Made by a program: the position numbers and the translations under genes. This document shows positions 50,360-58,389 of a stretch of 64,000 nucleotides of DNA, in pieces (within the stretch, counting starts at the first letter, position 1; each line of letters opens with the position of its first letter). The notes beneath the pieces are model-generated. The model made no database searches and was not told the origin of the DNA. It saw only the letters and a list, made by a program, of their open reading frames with translations. The DNA comes from Dehalococcoidia bacterium (GTDB lineage Bacteria > Chloroflexota > Dehalococcoidia > E44-bin15), in the NCBI GenBank assembly GCA_035528575.1, contig DATKYK010000044.1, forward strand, positions 1 through 64,000, given 5' to 3'.

Positions 50360-50947
50360 GTGAAGAAAATCGGCGTCCTAGCCCTTCAGGGGGACTTTGC
50401 TGAGCACATTGCTCTCTTACTCCGCCTTGATGCAGAGGCTTTTCCCATTCGACTGCCCCGGGAACTTGAGGGCCTGGACGGGCTCGTTATCCCCGGTGGG
50501 GAGAGCACCACCATATCCAAATTAATGGGGGAGTATGATTTTATGACGCCCCTCAGCAGGCTTTGCAATGAGGGCTTCCCCATAATGGGCACCTGTGCCG
50601 GCATGATCCTGCTGTCGAGAAAAATGGTGGATTTAGGTGTTGAGCCTCTGGGAGCTATGGACATAGAGGTGAGGCGTAACGCCTTTGGCCGGCAGGTGGA
50701 TAGCTTTGAGGCCGACCTTGAGATACCCGCTATCGGTGAGCCTCGCTTTCACGGCGTGTTTATTCGGGCACCCTTTATCCAGCGGGCGGGGGACGGCGTA
50801 GCAGTGCTGGCACGGCTTCCGGACGGCTCCGTCGTAGCGGCGAGGCAGGGCTATATGCTCGCTCTGGCCTTCCATCCTGAACTGACCGATGACCTAAGGC
50901 TCCACTCCTATTTCCTGAGCATGGTCAACGGTGACATGAAGCGATGA
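50360..50947 (+). CDS. pdxT: PLP synthase glutaminase subunit PdxT
   Basis: 195 residues. LALQGDFAEH, IPGGESTTISKLM, the nucleophile region GTCAGMILLS (Cys about residue 80), and the C-terminal FHPELTDD with the catalytic His and Glu. It supplies ammonia to PdxS. GTG start with AGGAGG upstream. The stop overlaps the GNAT gene (ATGA). Confidence 0.95.
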   Translation: MKKIGVLALQGDFAEHIALLLRLDAEAFPIRLPRELEGLDGLVIPGGESTTISKLMGEYDFMTPLSRLCNEGFPIMGTCAGMILLSRKMVDLGVEPLGAMDIEVRRNAFGRQVDSFEADLEIPAIGEPRFHGVFIRAPFIQRAGDGVAVLARLPDGSVVAARQGYMLALAFHPELTDDLRLHSYFLSMVNGDMKR

Positions 50948-51867
50948 TTCGATCCCTTTATCCCACTGACCTGCTATCATATCTTTTCCTTTCACGGAGG
51001 GAGCTTCCCAACCAGGCTATCGCCCGTAATAGCCTTCTTAGAAGAAGCCCTTTCTCTCCAGAGGTCTTCCTGGAGCACTGGCTCCACTTGAGAGGAAGAC
51101 GGCACACCCTGGTATCAGTGGAGGGTAGTCGCCTGAGCAGCGTAGTTTCGTTTAAGCGATGTGTCGCGCCCACTGCCTGGCAGGTCGATTATCTCAAGGC
51201 CGATGATGAGGAGCACTGCATTGCCCTTCTGGACCGACTCAGCGCCGCAGCAGCGGAGTGGGGAGTACGAAAACTCTTCCTGCGCCTCCCCGCTACTACC
51301 CCCCTCGCCGATGGGGCGAGGCGTGCCGGCTTCTCATGCTACACTAAGGATTACCTCTACCGCCATGTTGATGAATCAAGACATAATATAACTGCACCAC
51401 CTGAGCCCTACCAGATCCGCACCAGAGACCGCAGTGATGAGCACGGACTCTTCAAGCTATATATTGCTGCTGTTCCCCTCCCGGTGCGCACCGCCGAGGG
51501 GATGACCCTGGAGGAGTGGCAGGGAAGCAGGGAGCAGGGCTCCTGGTTTGATGAGCGCAGGGAATTTGTACTCCAGGGGCGAGGTAGCCTGGCCGGCTGG
51601 CTGCAAATCACCGCCACCAAGGGAAAGGGCTGCTTTAACATTGTGTCTCATCAATTGGGGGTGGATGAGCTTGGGTGGTTGGTGAACTATGCTCTTATGT
51701 TCCTCGACGGTAAGTCTCCTATATACTGCGTTGTTCCTGCCTTTCAAGGACAACTAACCGGTATTCTGGAAAGTAACGGCTTTGAGCAGGTAACGGAGTG
51801 CGACACCATGCTGAAGGAGGTCGCCTTAAGGGTTAGGGAAGCGCAGGCGATACCGATTAGAGCCTGA
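50944..51867 (+). CDS. GNAT-family N-acetyltransferase-like protein
   Basis: 307 residues, arranged as two GNAT-like halves (about 1-145 and 155-300). The acetyl-CoA loop (R/Q-x2-G-x-G/A) is not clear in either half, so it may be a degenerate or two-domain acyltransferase. Coupled to pdxT by a four-base overlap and followed after eight bases by the ATPase gene. Substrate unknown. Confidence 0.65.
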   Translation: MIRSLYPTDLLSYLFLSRRELPNQAIARNSLLRRSPFSPEVFLEHWLHLRGRRHTLVSVEGSRLSSVVSFKRCVAPTAWQVDYLKADDEEHCIALLDRLSAAAAEWGVRKLFLRLPATTPLADGARRAGFSCYTKDYLYRHVDESRHNITAPPEPYQIRTRDRSDEHGLFKLYIAAVPLPVRTAEGMTLEEWQGSREQGSWFDERREFVLQGRGSLAGWLQITATKGKGCFNIVSHQLGVDELGWLVNYALMFLDGKSPIYCVVPAFQGQLTGILESNGFEQVTECDTMLKEVALRVREAQAIPIRA

Positions 51868-51875
51868 GGTAAGCG

Positions 51876-53396
51876 ATGTTTAAGAGAATTACTGACGATC
51901 TCGATGCACTGCTAGAGCGGCTGCCTCCCCACATTGCGCAGCCGCTCCGGGAGCGGGAGAACAGCAGCGAGCTCCTGGAGGTTATATTGGACCTGGGTCG
52001 CCCACCCGAGGCCCGTTATCCTGACCGCGAGATAGTGCTCAGCAATAAGGAGGTCTCCCAGGAGGATATCGAATATATTGTTTCCCGTATCGCCCCCTTC
52101 AGCGATGACAATCGGGCCGGCATCGAGCGCACCCTGCACCGCATCTCCGCAATCAGAAACCGCGAGGGGCGCATCGTGGGGCTAACCTGCCGCGTCGGTA
52201 GAGCGGTATACGGCACCCTCGGTCTAATTGCCGACCTGGTTGAGTCGGGCAAGAGTATCCTGCTGCTGGGCGGGCCCGGTGTAGGTAAGACTACCATGCT
52301 TCGCGAGGTGGCCCGCGTGCTTGCCGACGACCTGAAGAAGCGCGTGGTGATTGTTGATACCTCCAACGAGATCGCCGGCGATGGCGACATCCCCCATCCC
52401 GCCATCGGGCACGCACGGAGGATGCAGGTGACCACCCCAAAGCTCCAGCACGCCGTAATGATCGAGGCGGTGGAGAACCACATGCCCGAGGTTATCGTCA
52501 TCGATGAGATCGGCACCGAGCTTGAGGCCCAGGCATCGCGCACCATCGCCGAGCGTGGGGTGCAGCTTATCGCCACCGCACATGGAAACACCCTGGGTAA
52601 CCTGATCATGAACCCCACCCTTTCCGATCTCATCGGCGGCATCCAGACGGTGACACTGGGCGATGAGGAGGCTAAAAGGCGGCGCACTCAGAAGTCCATT
52701 CTGGAGAGAAAGGTACCGCCCACCTTCGACATCGTGGTCGAGATTCAAGACTGGTATCACGTGGCGGTTCACTCCGATGTCGCTGAGATAGTCGATTCAA
52801 TGCTGCGCGGGTGTCCCATCCCTCCGGAGGTTCGCTGGATGGACGAGACCGCCGAGGTGAGAAGAGAGCAGATGAAACCTGCAGATGAGCCCTCGGCAAG
52901 AAAAGCGCTTGCCGGCACCACCACCAGAATCTACCCCTTTGGCATCAATCGCAGTCGTCTTGAGCAGGCGGTGAAGCGCCTGGAGCTACCGGCGAAGCTT
53001 GCTATCGACGTAAGTGGGGCCAATCTGCTGATGACCTCCAAGAGCTATTACCGAATGAAGCCGCAGCCCATTCGCGATGCCGAGGCCGCAGGCATCCCCA
53101 TCTACGTGCTTAAGAACAACAAGGCATCGCATATGGAGCGTTCCCTATTCAATATATTCGACATGGAAGCTACCGAAGAACCCATTAGCCTGGCAACGAA
53201 GGAGGCAGAGGAGGCCATCGCCCAGGTAATCGAGGGGCAAAAGACAGTGGAGCTCAGCCCGCAGAACTCCTACCTGCGTATGCTACAGCACCAGCTCGCC
53301 GAGCGCTACAAACTTTCCTCGAAGAGCACCGGCCGCGAGCCACGGAGACGCGTTCGCATTTTTCACACAGGCGATGTTGCGAAAGATGATAGGTAA
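51876..53396 (+). CDS. Ycf45/SpoIIIAA-like AAA ATPase with R3H domain
   Basis: 506 residues. Walker [10 protein letters not shown] (about residue 132), Walker B VIVIDEIG, and the RNase-like helical N-terminus form the SpoIIIAA/Ycf45 ATPase (about 1-320). A middle domain (about 350-430) and a C-terminal R3H domain ([15 protein letters not shown] with R-x3-H, about 465-500) follow. R3H binds single-stranded nucleic acid. Widely conserved in cyanobacteria, plastids and Chloroflexi; function poorly known. Its TAA overlaps the next ATG by one base. Confidence 0.88.
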   Translation: MFKRITDDLDALLERLPPHIAQPLRERENSSELLEVILDLGRPPEARYPDREIVLSNKEVSQEDIEYIVSRIAPFSDDNRAGIERTLHRISAIRNREGRIVGLTCRVGRAVYGTLGLIADLVESGKSILLLGGPGVGKTTMLREVARVLADDLKKRVVIVDTSNEIAGDGDIPHPAIGHARRMQVTTPKLQHAVMIEAVENHMPEVIVIDEIGTELEAQASRTIAERGVQLIATAHGNTLGNLIMNPTLSDLIGGIQTVTLGDEEAKRRRTQKSILERKVPPTFDIVVEIQDWYHVAVHSDVAEIVDSMLRGCPIPPEVRWMDETAEVRREQMKPADEPSARKALAGTTTRIYPFGINRSRLEQAVKRLELPAKLAIDVSGANLLMTSKSYYRMKPQPIRDAEAAGIPIYVLKNNKASHMERSLFNIFDMEATEEPISLATKEAEEAIAQVIEGQKTVELSPQNSYLRMLQHQLAERYKLSSKSTGREPRRRVRIFHTGDVAKDDR

Positions 53397-53914
53397 TGGA
53401 AGGGTCTATCTATACAATAGGTCATAGCAATCATCCGTCTGAGACATTCGTACGGTTGCTGACTCAAACCGAAATAGAGGTTCTTGTCGACATACGGAGC
53501 AATCCTGGCAGCCAATGGGCCTCATACGCAAACCCGTGCGATTTGGAGCAGATTCTTAGGGCAGTTGGTATCCAGTATATCTATTTGGGCGATATGTTGG
53601 GAGGTCAGCCTGATGACCCAGACTGCTACAACCCACAAACAGGTAAAGCAGACTATAAAGAAATGCAAAAAAAAGAGTTCTTTAAACGAGGAATCAACCG
53701 ACTTTTAGAAGCCATGAAAACGTATCATATCTGCGTGATGTGTGCCGAAGAAAATCCTTCCTCTTGCCATCGCAACCTTCTAGTCAGCGAGAGCTTGCGG
53801 CGAGAAGATGTCAAAATCTTACATATCCGTGGAACAGGGCAGATTCAAACCGATGAAGAGCTTTGGAAAGAAAATGCAGGAGTAGGAAAAAATCAACTTC
53901 CACTTCCAATGTGA
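53396..53914 (+). CDS. DUF488 protein 1
   Basis: 172 residues. YTIGHSNHPSETF, VDIRSNPGSQWA, YIYLGDMLGGQP and the signature CAEENPSSCHR match DUF488. The conserved Cys/His/Asp set suggests an enzyme, but the reaction is unknown. Start ATG overlaps the preceding stop by one base. The base composition drops to clearly AT-rich from here to about 55335, unlike both flanks, which suggests an acquired cassette. Confidence 0.85.
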   Translation: MEGSIYTIGHSNHPSETFVRLLTQTEIEVLVDIRSNPGSQWASYANPCDLEQILRAVGIQYIYLGDMLGGQPDDPDCYNPQTGKADYKEMQKKEFFKRGINRLLEAMKTYHICVMCAEENPSSCHRNLLVSESLRREDVKILHIRGTGQIQTDEELWKENAGVGKNQLPLPM

Positions 53915-53922
53915 GGTTCTTG

Positions 53923-54360
53923 GTGACTATATACACAATTGGTTTTACCAAGAAATCCGCTCAAGAATTCTTTGAGACTCTACATAATAGTGGAGCGAAG
54001 CACCTCTTCGATATTCGTCTTCACAATAAATCGCAGTTGGCAGGTTTTGCAAAGGGCGACGATCTACGTTATTTTCTTGAACAAATCGTTGATATGGAAT
54101 ACCACGAAGTACCAATACTAGCACCCGAAGACTCACTTATAACTGAATACCGAAAAACAGGAGATTGGGCCAAATATGAGCAAAGCTACCTAGAGCTAAT
54201 TGGTCAACGACAAGTCGAACGCTATATAGACCTAACGTTATTTAAAGATGGCGTTGTCCTGCTTTGTAGCGAGGCTGAACCCCATCACTGCCACCGACGG
54301 CTGGCAGCAGAATATTTAGCAAGGTCAATACTAGTAGGTGCTAATATCAAACATCTATAA
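53923..54360 (+). CDS. DUF488 protein 2
   Basis: About 145 residues, a divergent second DUF488 copy: IYTIGFTKKSAQEFF, FDIRLHNKSQLAGFAK, and CSEAEPHHCHRRLAAEYL. I chose GTG 53923 with GAGG six bases upstream; GTG 53911 would overlap the previous stop (GTGA) but has no Shine-Dalgarno. Tandem unequal DUF488 proteins suggest a heteromer. AT-rich like its neighbours. Confidence 0.82.
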   Translation: MTIYTIGFTKKSAQEFFETLHNSGAKHLFDIRLHNKSQLAGFAKGDDLRYFLEQIVDMEYHEVPILAPEDSLITEYRKTGDWAKYEQSYLELIGQRQVERYIDLTLFKDGVVLLCSEAEPHHCHRRLAAEYLARSILVGANIKHL

Positions 54361-54372
54361 AATGGAATATTA

Positions 54373-55335
54373 ATGCATAAAACAATCGTGATAAGTGATC
54401 TGACAAAGATGGGGGGAGAAGGTGTTTGTATTGTTGGCATTGACCAAAATTACCAGAGTATCCGCCCCGTTTTGCCGCCACCTGGCGTCCTAAGAAAGCA
54501 TCTTTTCAAGGGAATAATTAGAAAGCGATTGGTTATTCGCCCAAAAGCTAAAATTACATTTGACTTCCACAAAGTCCCAATTGAACCTCCACATATTGAA
54601 GACTTGGGCTTTAATCCAAAGTCAATCGTTTATGAAGGTTTATGCACTGATGCTGAGTGGGAGAAATTGATAAAAGCAATTTCCTTTCGCTCTGTTCAGG
54701 ATATATATGATGACTATCTTAAAGAAGATCGTTGGGTGGAACCTGGAACGAATACCAGGTCTTTAGGAACAGTGTCACAGATACAAGTAATTAGTGTTAA
54801 TCTCCAAGAGAGGTCTGGCGAACGACGATACAGACTCTACTTCACTGACCAGACAGGCCACCAATATGACAATGTCACTATTTCTGACTTGGCATTTCGC
54901 GCACTCTGTGACGCGGAGCTAAATCGCCGTAGTTCCCTTCTGTCTGCTTCACAATGGATTACAGACCAACTTAAAAGCGTTGATCTCCTGTATCTCAATT
55001 TTGGCTTGGCTCGCCCCTGGGCGCCAAGTGATGGTAGCTTTGGCCCCCGCTGCTGGATGCAGGTTACTGGAATCTACACCTTTCCTGATTATTTGGGAGG
55101 AAAGTCATTTGCAGACTTTGAAACAACAATGCAACCCAGTAAAACGAAAGCGTATGATGTTGAGGAAATTCGGGCGGAACACCCAAAGGCATATACAAAA
55201 TGGACTGAAGAAGAGGATAACATTTTAAGAAACGAGTATTTTCGAGGCAAAACTGTTGAGGAATTAGCAAGTAAGTTACAAAGGAAACCAGGCGCTATTC
55301 GCTCTCGTTTGATAAGATTAGGTTTATTGAAGTAA
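54373..55335 (+). CDS. Dual OB-domain-like protein with C-terminal SANT/Myb-like helix-turn-helix
   Basis: 320 residues. The N-terminal 235 residues (VISDLTKMGGEGVCIVGID, SIRPVLPP, then LNFGLARPWAP and CWMQVTGIYTFPDYL) resemble the dual OB-containing domain found beside DUF488 genes. The last 50 residues (TKWTEEEDNILRNEYFRGKT and ELASKLQRKPGAIRSRLIRLG) are a SANT/Myb-like DNA-binding helix-turn-helix. A nucleic-acid-binding role in a DUF488-centred system is inferred. Weak GGAA Shine-Dalgarno. AT-rich. Confidence 0.7.
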   Translation: MHKTIVISDLTKMGGEGVCIVGIDQNYQSIRPVLPPPGVLRKHLFKGIIRKRLVIRPKAKITFDFHKVPIEPPHIEDLGFNPKSIVYEGLCTDAEWEKLIKAISFRSVQDIYDDYLKEDRWVEPGTNTRSLGTVSQIQVISVNLQERSGERRYRLYFTDQTGHQYDNVTISDLAFRALCDAELNRRSSLLSASQWITDQLKSVDLLYLNFGLARPWAPSDGSFGPRCWMQVTGIYTFPDYLGGKSFADFETTMQPSKTKAYDVEEIRAEHPKAYTKWTEEEDNILRNEYFRGKTVEELASKLQRKPGAIRSRLIRLGLLK

Positions 55336-55369
55336 CACCATGCAAAATAGCAATGAGCTGAGGTAACCA

Positions 55370-56014
55370 TTGTCATTATTCATCACATTTGAAGGCGGGG
55401 AGGGAGCGGGGAAGTCCACACAGGCGAGGGCGCTTCACCAGCGCCTTTCCAGTAAGGGCATCCCCGCACTGCTTACCCACGAGCCCGGGGGTACCCCTCT
55501 GGGCAGAGAGATCAGGCGCTGGCTCAAGGGGGAGAGGAACAACGAAACGGGGGATGTCGACCCACTCGCCGAGCTCTTGCTCTTCAATGCATCGCGTGCC
55601 GAGCTCGTCTCCAATGTGATTCAACCCGCCTTGAAGAGCGGGATCACCGTTATCTGCGACCGTTTCTACCACTCCACCGTCGCCTATCAGGGCTATGGCC
55701 GGGGCCTTTCCATCGACCTCATCGAGGCCGTCAATAACATCGCCACCGGCGGGCTGAAACCCGATCTTACTGTATTCCTAGACCTTACAATAGAACACGG
55801 TCTATCACGAAAAAAGCCAAGAGATCGCTTTGAGCGGGAGGAGCCTGACTTCCATAAGCGGGTGAGGCAGGGCTATCTGATGATAGTGAAGAAGGACCCC
55901 GAGCGCTGGCTGGTGATCGATGGCTCCCTGCCCAAAAAGGAGATCGAAAGCCTCATATTAGAGAGGATAGGGCAATTTCTTCCCAAAGTCGTAAAAAGGG
56001 TTGAAAAAAAGTAA
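55370..56014 (+). CDS. tmk: Thymidylate kinase
   Basis: 214 residues. P-loop FEGGEGAGKSTQA, EPGGTPLGR, CDRFYHSTVAYQGYGRG (DRY-like), and the lid LSRKKPRDRFE. It makes dTDP from dTMP. TTG start with GAGGT six bases upstream. The GC-rich composition resumes here. Promoter for the pyr leader overlaps its 3' end. Confidence 0.94.
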   Translation: MSLFITFEGGEGAGKSTQARALHQRLSSKGIPALLTHEPGGTPLGREIRRWLKGERNNETGDVDPLAELLLFNASRAELVSNVIQPALKSGITVICDRFYHSTVAYQGYGRGLSIDLIEAVNNIATGGLKPDLTVFLDLTIEHGLSRKKPRDRFEREEPDFHKRVRQGYLMIVKKDPERWLVIDGSLPKKEIESLILERIGQFLPKVVKRVEKK

Positions 56015-56029
56015 GGAAAGTGGTATAAT
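56001..56029 (+). promoter_or_regulatory. Promoter of the pyr leader
   Basis: TTGAAA at 56001-56006, 17-base spacer, perfect TATAAT at 56024-56029. It overlaps the tmk stop codon and drives the leader that carries the small Cys-rich gene and the PyrR attenuator. Confidence 0.75.
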
Positions 56030-56064
56030 AGCCCGCTAGAAAAATGAAGGAGTGAGATTAGCTA

Positions 56065-56235
56065 ATGAGTGATACGAAGATGAAGACGATCAGCCTATGT
56101 GGTTCATGTTCTTCTTGTCCTGTGGTGAAGATAGGCGACGAACACGTTGAGATCGGAGAGGATGGTAACCTCTGCATTCTCACCAAGAGCCAGTGGGAGA
56201 CCCTGAAGCAAAAGGTATTGAACGGAGAGGCGTAG
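56065..56235 (+). CDS. 56-residue Cys-rich protein encoded in the pyr leader
   Basis: ATG at 56065 to TAG at 56233-56235. The sequence has LCGSCSSCPVVK (C-x2-C-x2-C, residues 12-18) and a later Cys in the segment GNLCILTKSQWETLKQK. AAGGAG lies 11 bases before the ATG. The strand/turn/helix pattern and good codon use suggest a real gene, possibly a metal-binding microprotein. It lies downstream of the promoter but upstream of the attenuator, so it would be expressed whether or not pyrR is attenuated (inference). Confidence 0.65.
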   Translation: MSDTKMKTISLCGSCSSCPVVKIGDEHVEIGEDGNLCILTKSQWETLKQKVLNGEA

Positions 56236-56262
56236 GCCGCATATCTTAGTCACCGGTTGAAC

Positions 56263-56294
56263 CTTTAAATCCAGTCCGGCGAGGCTGGCAAGGG
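56263..56294 (+). promoter_or_regulatory. PyrR-binding anti-antiterminator of the pyr operon
   Basis: The RNA CUUUAAAUCCAGUCC, then GGCGAGGCUGGCAAGG closely follows the known PyrR binding-loop pattern: CCAG (56271-56274) pairs with CUGG (56285-56288) around UCCGGCGAGG. PyrR bound with UMP would stabilise this hairpin. Its 3' part, GCTGGCAAGGG (56284-56294), is fully complementary to CCCTTGCCAGC at 56335-56345, which overlaps the 5' arm of the terminator, so the two states exclude each other. Classical uridine-nucleotide-controlled attenuation. Confidence 0.85.
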
Positions 56295-56333
56295 TAAGCA
56301 GCAGTACAAGTTAATAGGACAGAATACCAAAAT

Positions 56334-56366
56334 CCCCTTGCCAGCAAATAGGCGAGGGGTTTTTTT
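56334..56366 (+). terminator. pyr attenuator terminator containing the pyrR Shine-Dalgarno
   Basis: CCCCTTGCC (56334-56342) pairs with GGCGAGGGG (56351-56359) around AGCAAATA, then seven T (56360-56366) directly abut the pyrR ATG. GAGGGG (56354-56359) is the only Shine-Dalgarno for pyrR, seven bases before the ATG, so the hairpin would also block translation. Confidence 0.85.
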
Positions 56367-56921
56367 ATGCCTGAGAAAGTGATCCTAGACCAGGAAGATA
56401 TCCGCCGTGCCATAACCCGCATCGCCCATGAGATCGTGGAGCGAAATCACGGTTGCGACGGCATTATTCTTATGGGGGTGCACACCCGTGGCGTACCCCT
56501 AGCGAAGAGGATCGCTGCAAGTATACAGGAGTTCGAACATACCGAAGTCCCCGTTGGCGACCTGGATATCAGCCTTCATCGCGATGACCTTCTCTCTTTC
56601 GAGGTGCAACCCTTCCTCCGTCCTACAAATATCCCCGCCGATATCGAGGGGAAGCGTATCGTCCTGGTCGATGATGTCCTCTATACCGGACGCAGCACTC
56701 GTGCCGCCATGGATGCCCTTATCGACCATGGGCGGCCGCTGTCCATTCAGCTGGTGGTGCTTATTGACCGCGGCCATCGAGAGATACCAATCCGCGCCGA
56801 CTTCGTGGGAAAGAATATGCCCACGTCAAGGGATGAGGAGGTCGAGGTGCGTCTCAAGGAAATCGATGGCAGAGATGAGGTGGCCATTGTAAAAGATGGG
56901 AGTAAGCGGGAGTCAATCTAA
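56367..56921 (+). CDS. pyrR: Bifunctional pyr operon regulator / uracil phosphoribosyltransferase
   Basis: 184 residues. The PRPP loop [18 protein letters not shown] (about residues 97-114), the GIHTRG-like segment [11 protein letters not shown] and the RNA-binding basic surface in R(E)[11 protein letters not shown] are those of PyrR. It binds pyr mRNA in the presence of UMP and has weak UPRTase activity. It controls its own operon through the attenuator immediately upstream. Confidence 0.95.
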   Translation: MPEKVILDQEDIRRAITRIAHEIVERNHGCDGIILMGVHTRGVPLAKRIAASIQEFEHTEVPVGDLDISLHRDDLLSFEVQPFLRPTNIPADIEGKRIVLVDDVLYTGRSTRAAMDALIDHGRPLSIQLVVLIDRGHREIPIRADFVGKNMPTSRDEEVEVRLKEIDGRDEVAIVKDGSKRESI

Positions 56922-56961
56922 TAAAAATAGCATTCTTGTTTTGCATATAAGGGGGTTGACC

Positions 56962-58371
56962 ATGAGCCTAGCAAACAGAAGCCTGATCACCATAGACGAC
57001 CTCTCAAATAAAGAGATTGAGGCAGTCTTTTCTCTAGCAGACGGGATGTCTTATTCGATGAATGAGCAATCAAGCGTGTGTCAGGGCAAGATCATGGCCA
57101 GCCTATTTTTCGAGCCCAGCACCAGGACCAGGCTTTCTTTCGAGGCGGCGATGCACCGGCTAGGTGGCAGGGTAATATCCGTGGTGGAGATGGGAAACAC
57201 CTCGCTGGCAAAAGGCGAGAGCATCGCCGATATGGCAAGGGTGGTGGGAAGCTATGCCGATATAATCGTCATCAGGCACCCGTGGGAGGGGGCTGCCAGG
57301 GTGGTCTCCGACTATGCTGGCGTCCCGGTAATAAATGCCGGCGACGGGGGACATGAACACCCCACCCAGACCCTGTGCGACCTCTACACCATCAGGAAGG
57401 AGAGGCATACTCTTGAAGGGCTGAAGATTGCGCTCTGGGGCGACCTCAAATACGGGCGAACCATACATTCCCTAGCCTACGCGCTGGCCAGGTTCGGGGC
57501 AACCATCCATTTTCGTCCCGGCTCGGGCCTTGGTCTACCGGAGCACGTTATAAGGAAGCTGACTACCGAATATGGAGGTATACTGGAAAGATATAACGAT
57601 ACCAAAGGCGTGGATAAGGAGAGGATTTTCCCCCTGGATGCCATATATATGACCCCGAGCAAGCCGCATCAACTGGCAAATATACCCGATGTCAGCATCC
57701 AGATCGAGATGAAGAAGGGCGTTGATGCCCTTTATGTTACCAGACTTCAGAGAGAGAGACTTGATATACCAGCAAAAGGACAGGAATTGGCGAAGGACTA
57801 CCCGGTAGTGGATAAAAAACTCCTGAAAGGAAAACAGTTCAAGCAAACACTTGTTATGCACCCATTACCACGTATCGATGAGCTTGCCTGTGAGATCGAT
57901 GCTGACCCCAGAAGCATGTACTTCAAACAAGCAGCTTGGGGGTTACCGATTAGAATGGCCCTCATGTCCCTCCTGCTCGGAGCTAAACAGTTAGATATCG
58001 ATGAGCAGGAAGGGCAAACCTTCCCCTCAAAGAAAGACTATCCCGTTTACAGGCGCGATTTTGGGGTCAAGTGCCAAAATAAAAGATGCGTGTCCGCCCA
58101 GCAAACGGAAACAAGGTATATTAAGCCTGTATTCAAAATAGTAGCCAACGAGCCTTTAACGCTTAGGTGTATCTATTGCGAGCACGAGACGCAACCGCCC
58201 TATATCGCCAGCTCCAAGTGGCATCAAGGGACTATAGAACACAAGAGATACTACGATGCAGATAGCTTCATGCTTGGACGAATAAAACCGGAGAATCTCA
58301 TTATATTTGATTCAAAAACGGTCGCTCAAGCTGAGGGATTCAAGCCGGGCAGAAAGGCCCTTCGGGAATGA
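56962..58371 (+). CDS. pyrB: Aspartate carbamoyltransferase fused to a PyrI-like zinc domain
   Basis: 470 residues, about 160 more than plain PyrB. The catalytic part has FFEPSTRTRLSFE, GESIADMARV, the carbamoyl-phosphate/aspartate motif GGHEHPTQTLCDL, and HPLPRIDE. The C-terminal part (about 365-410) has CQNKRC and CIYC, i.e. C-x4-C...C-x2-C in the spacing of the zinc domain of PyrI, while the PyrI nucleotide-binding domain is not evident. Start ATG 56962 with GGGGG upstream; the frame is open back to 56896. The zinc part may mediate subunit contact. Confidence 0.92.
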   Translation: MSLANRSLITIDDLSNKEIEAVFSLADGMSYSMNEQSSVCQGKIMASLFFEPSTRTRLSFEAAMHRLGGRVISVVEMGNTSLAKGESIADMARVVGSYADIIVIRHPWEGAARVVSDYAGVPVINAGDGGHEHPTQTLCDLYTIRKERHTLEGLKIALWGDLKYGRTIHSLAYALARFGATIHFRPGSGLGLPEHVIRKLTTEYGGILERYNDTKGVDKERIFPLDAIYMTPSKPHQLANIPDVSIQIEMKKGVDALYVTRLQRERLDIPAKGQELAKDYPVVDKKLLKGKQFKQTLVMHPLPRIDELACEIDADPRSMYFKQAAWGLPIRMALMSLLLGAKQLDIDEQEGQTFPSKKDYPVYRRDFGVKCQNKRCVSAQQTETRYIKPVFKIVANEPLTLRCIYCEHETQPPYIASSKWHQGTIEHKRYYDADSFMLGRIKPENLIIFDSKTVAQAEGFKPGRKALRE

Positions 58372-58389
58372 TCCAGCAATGAGGTGCCA

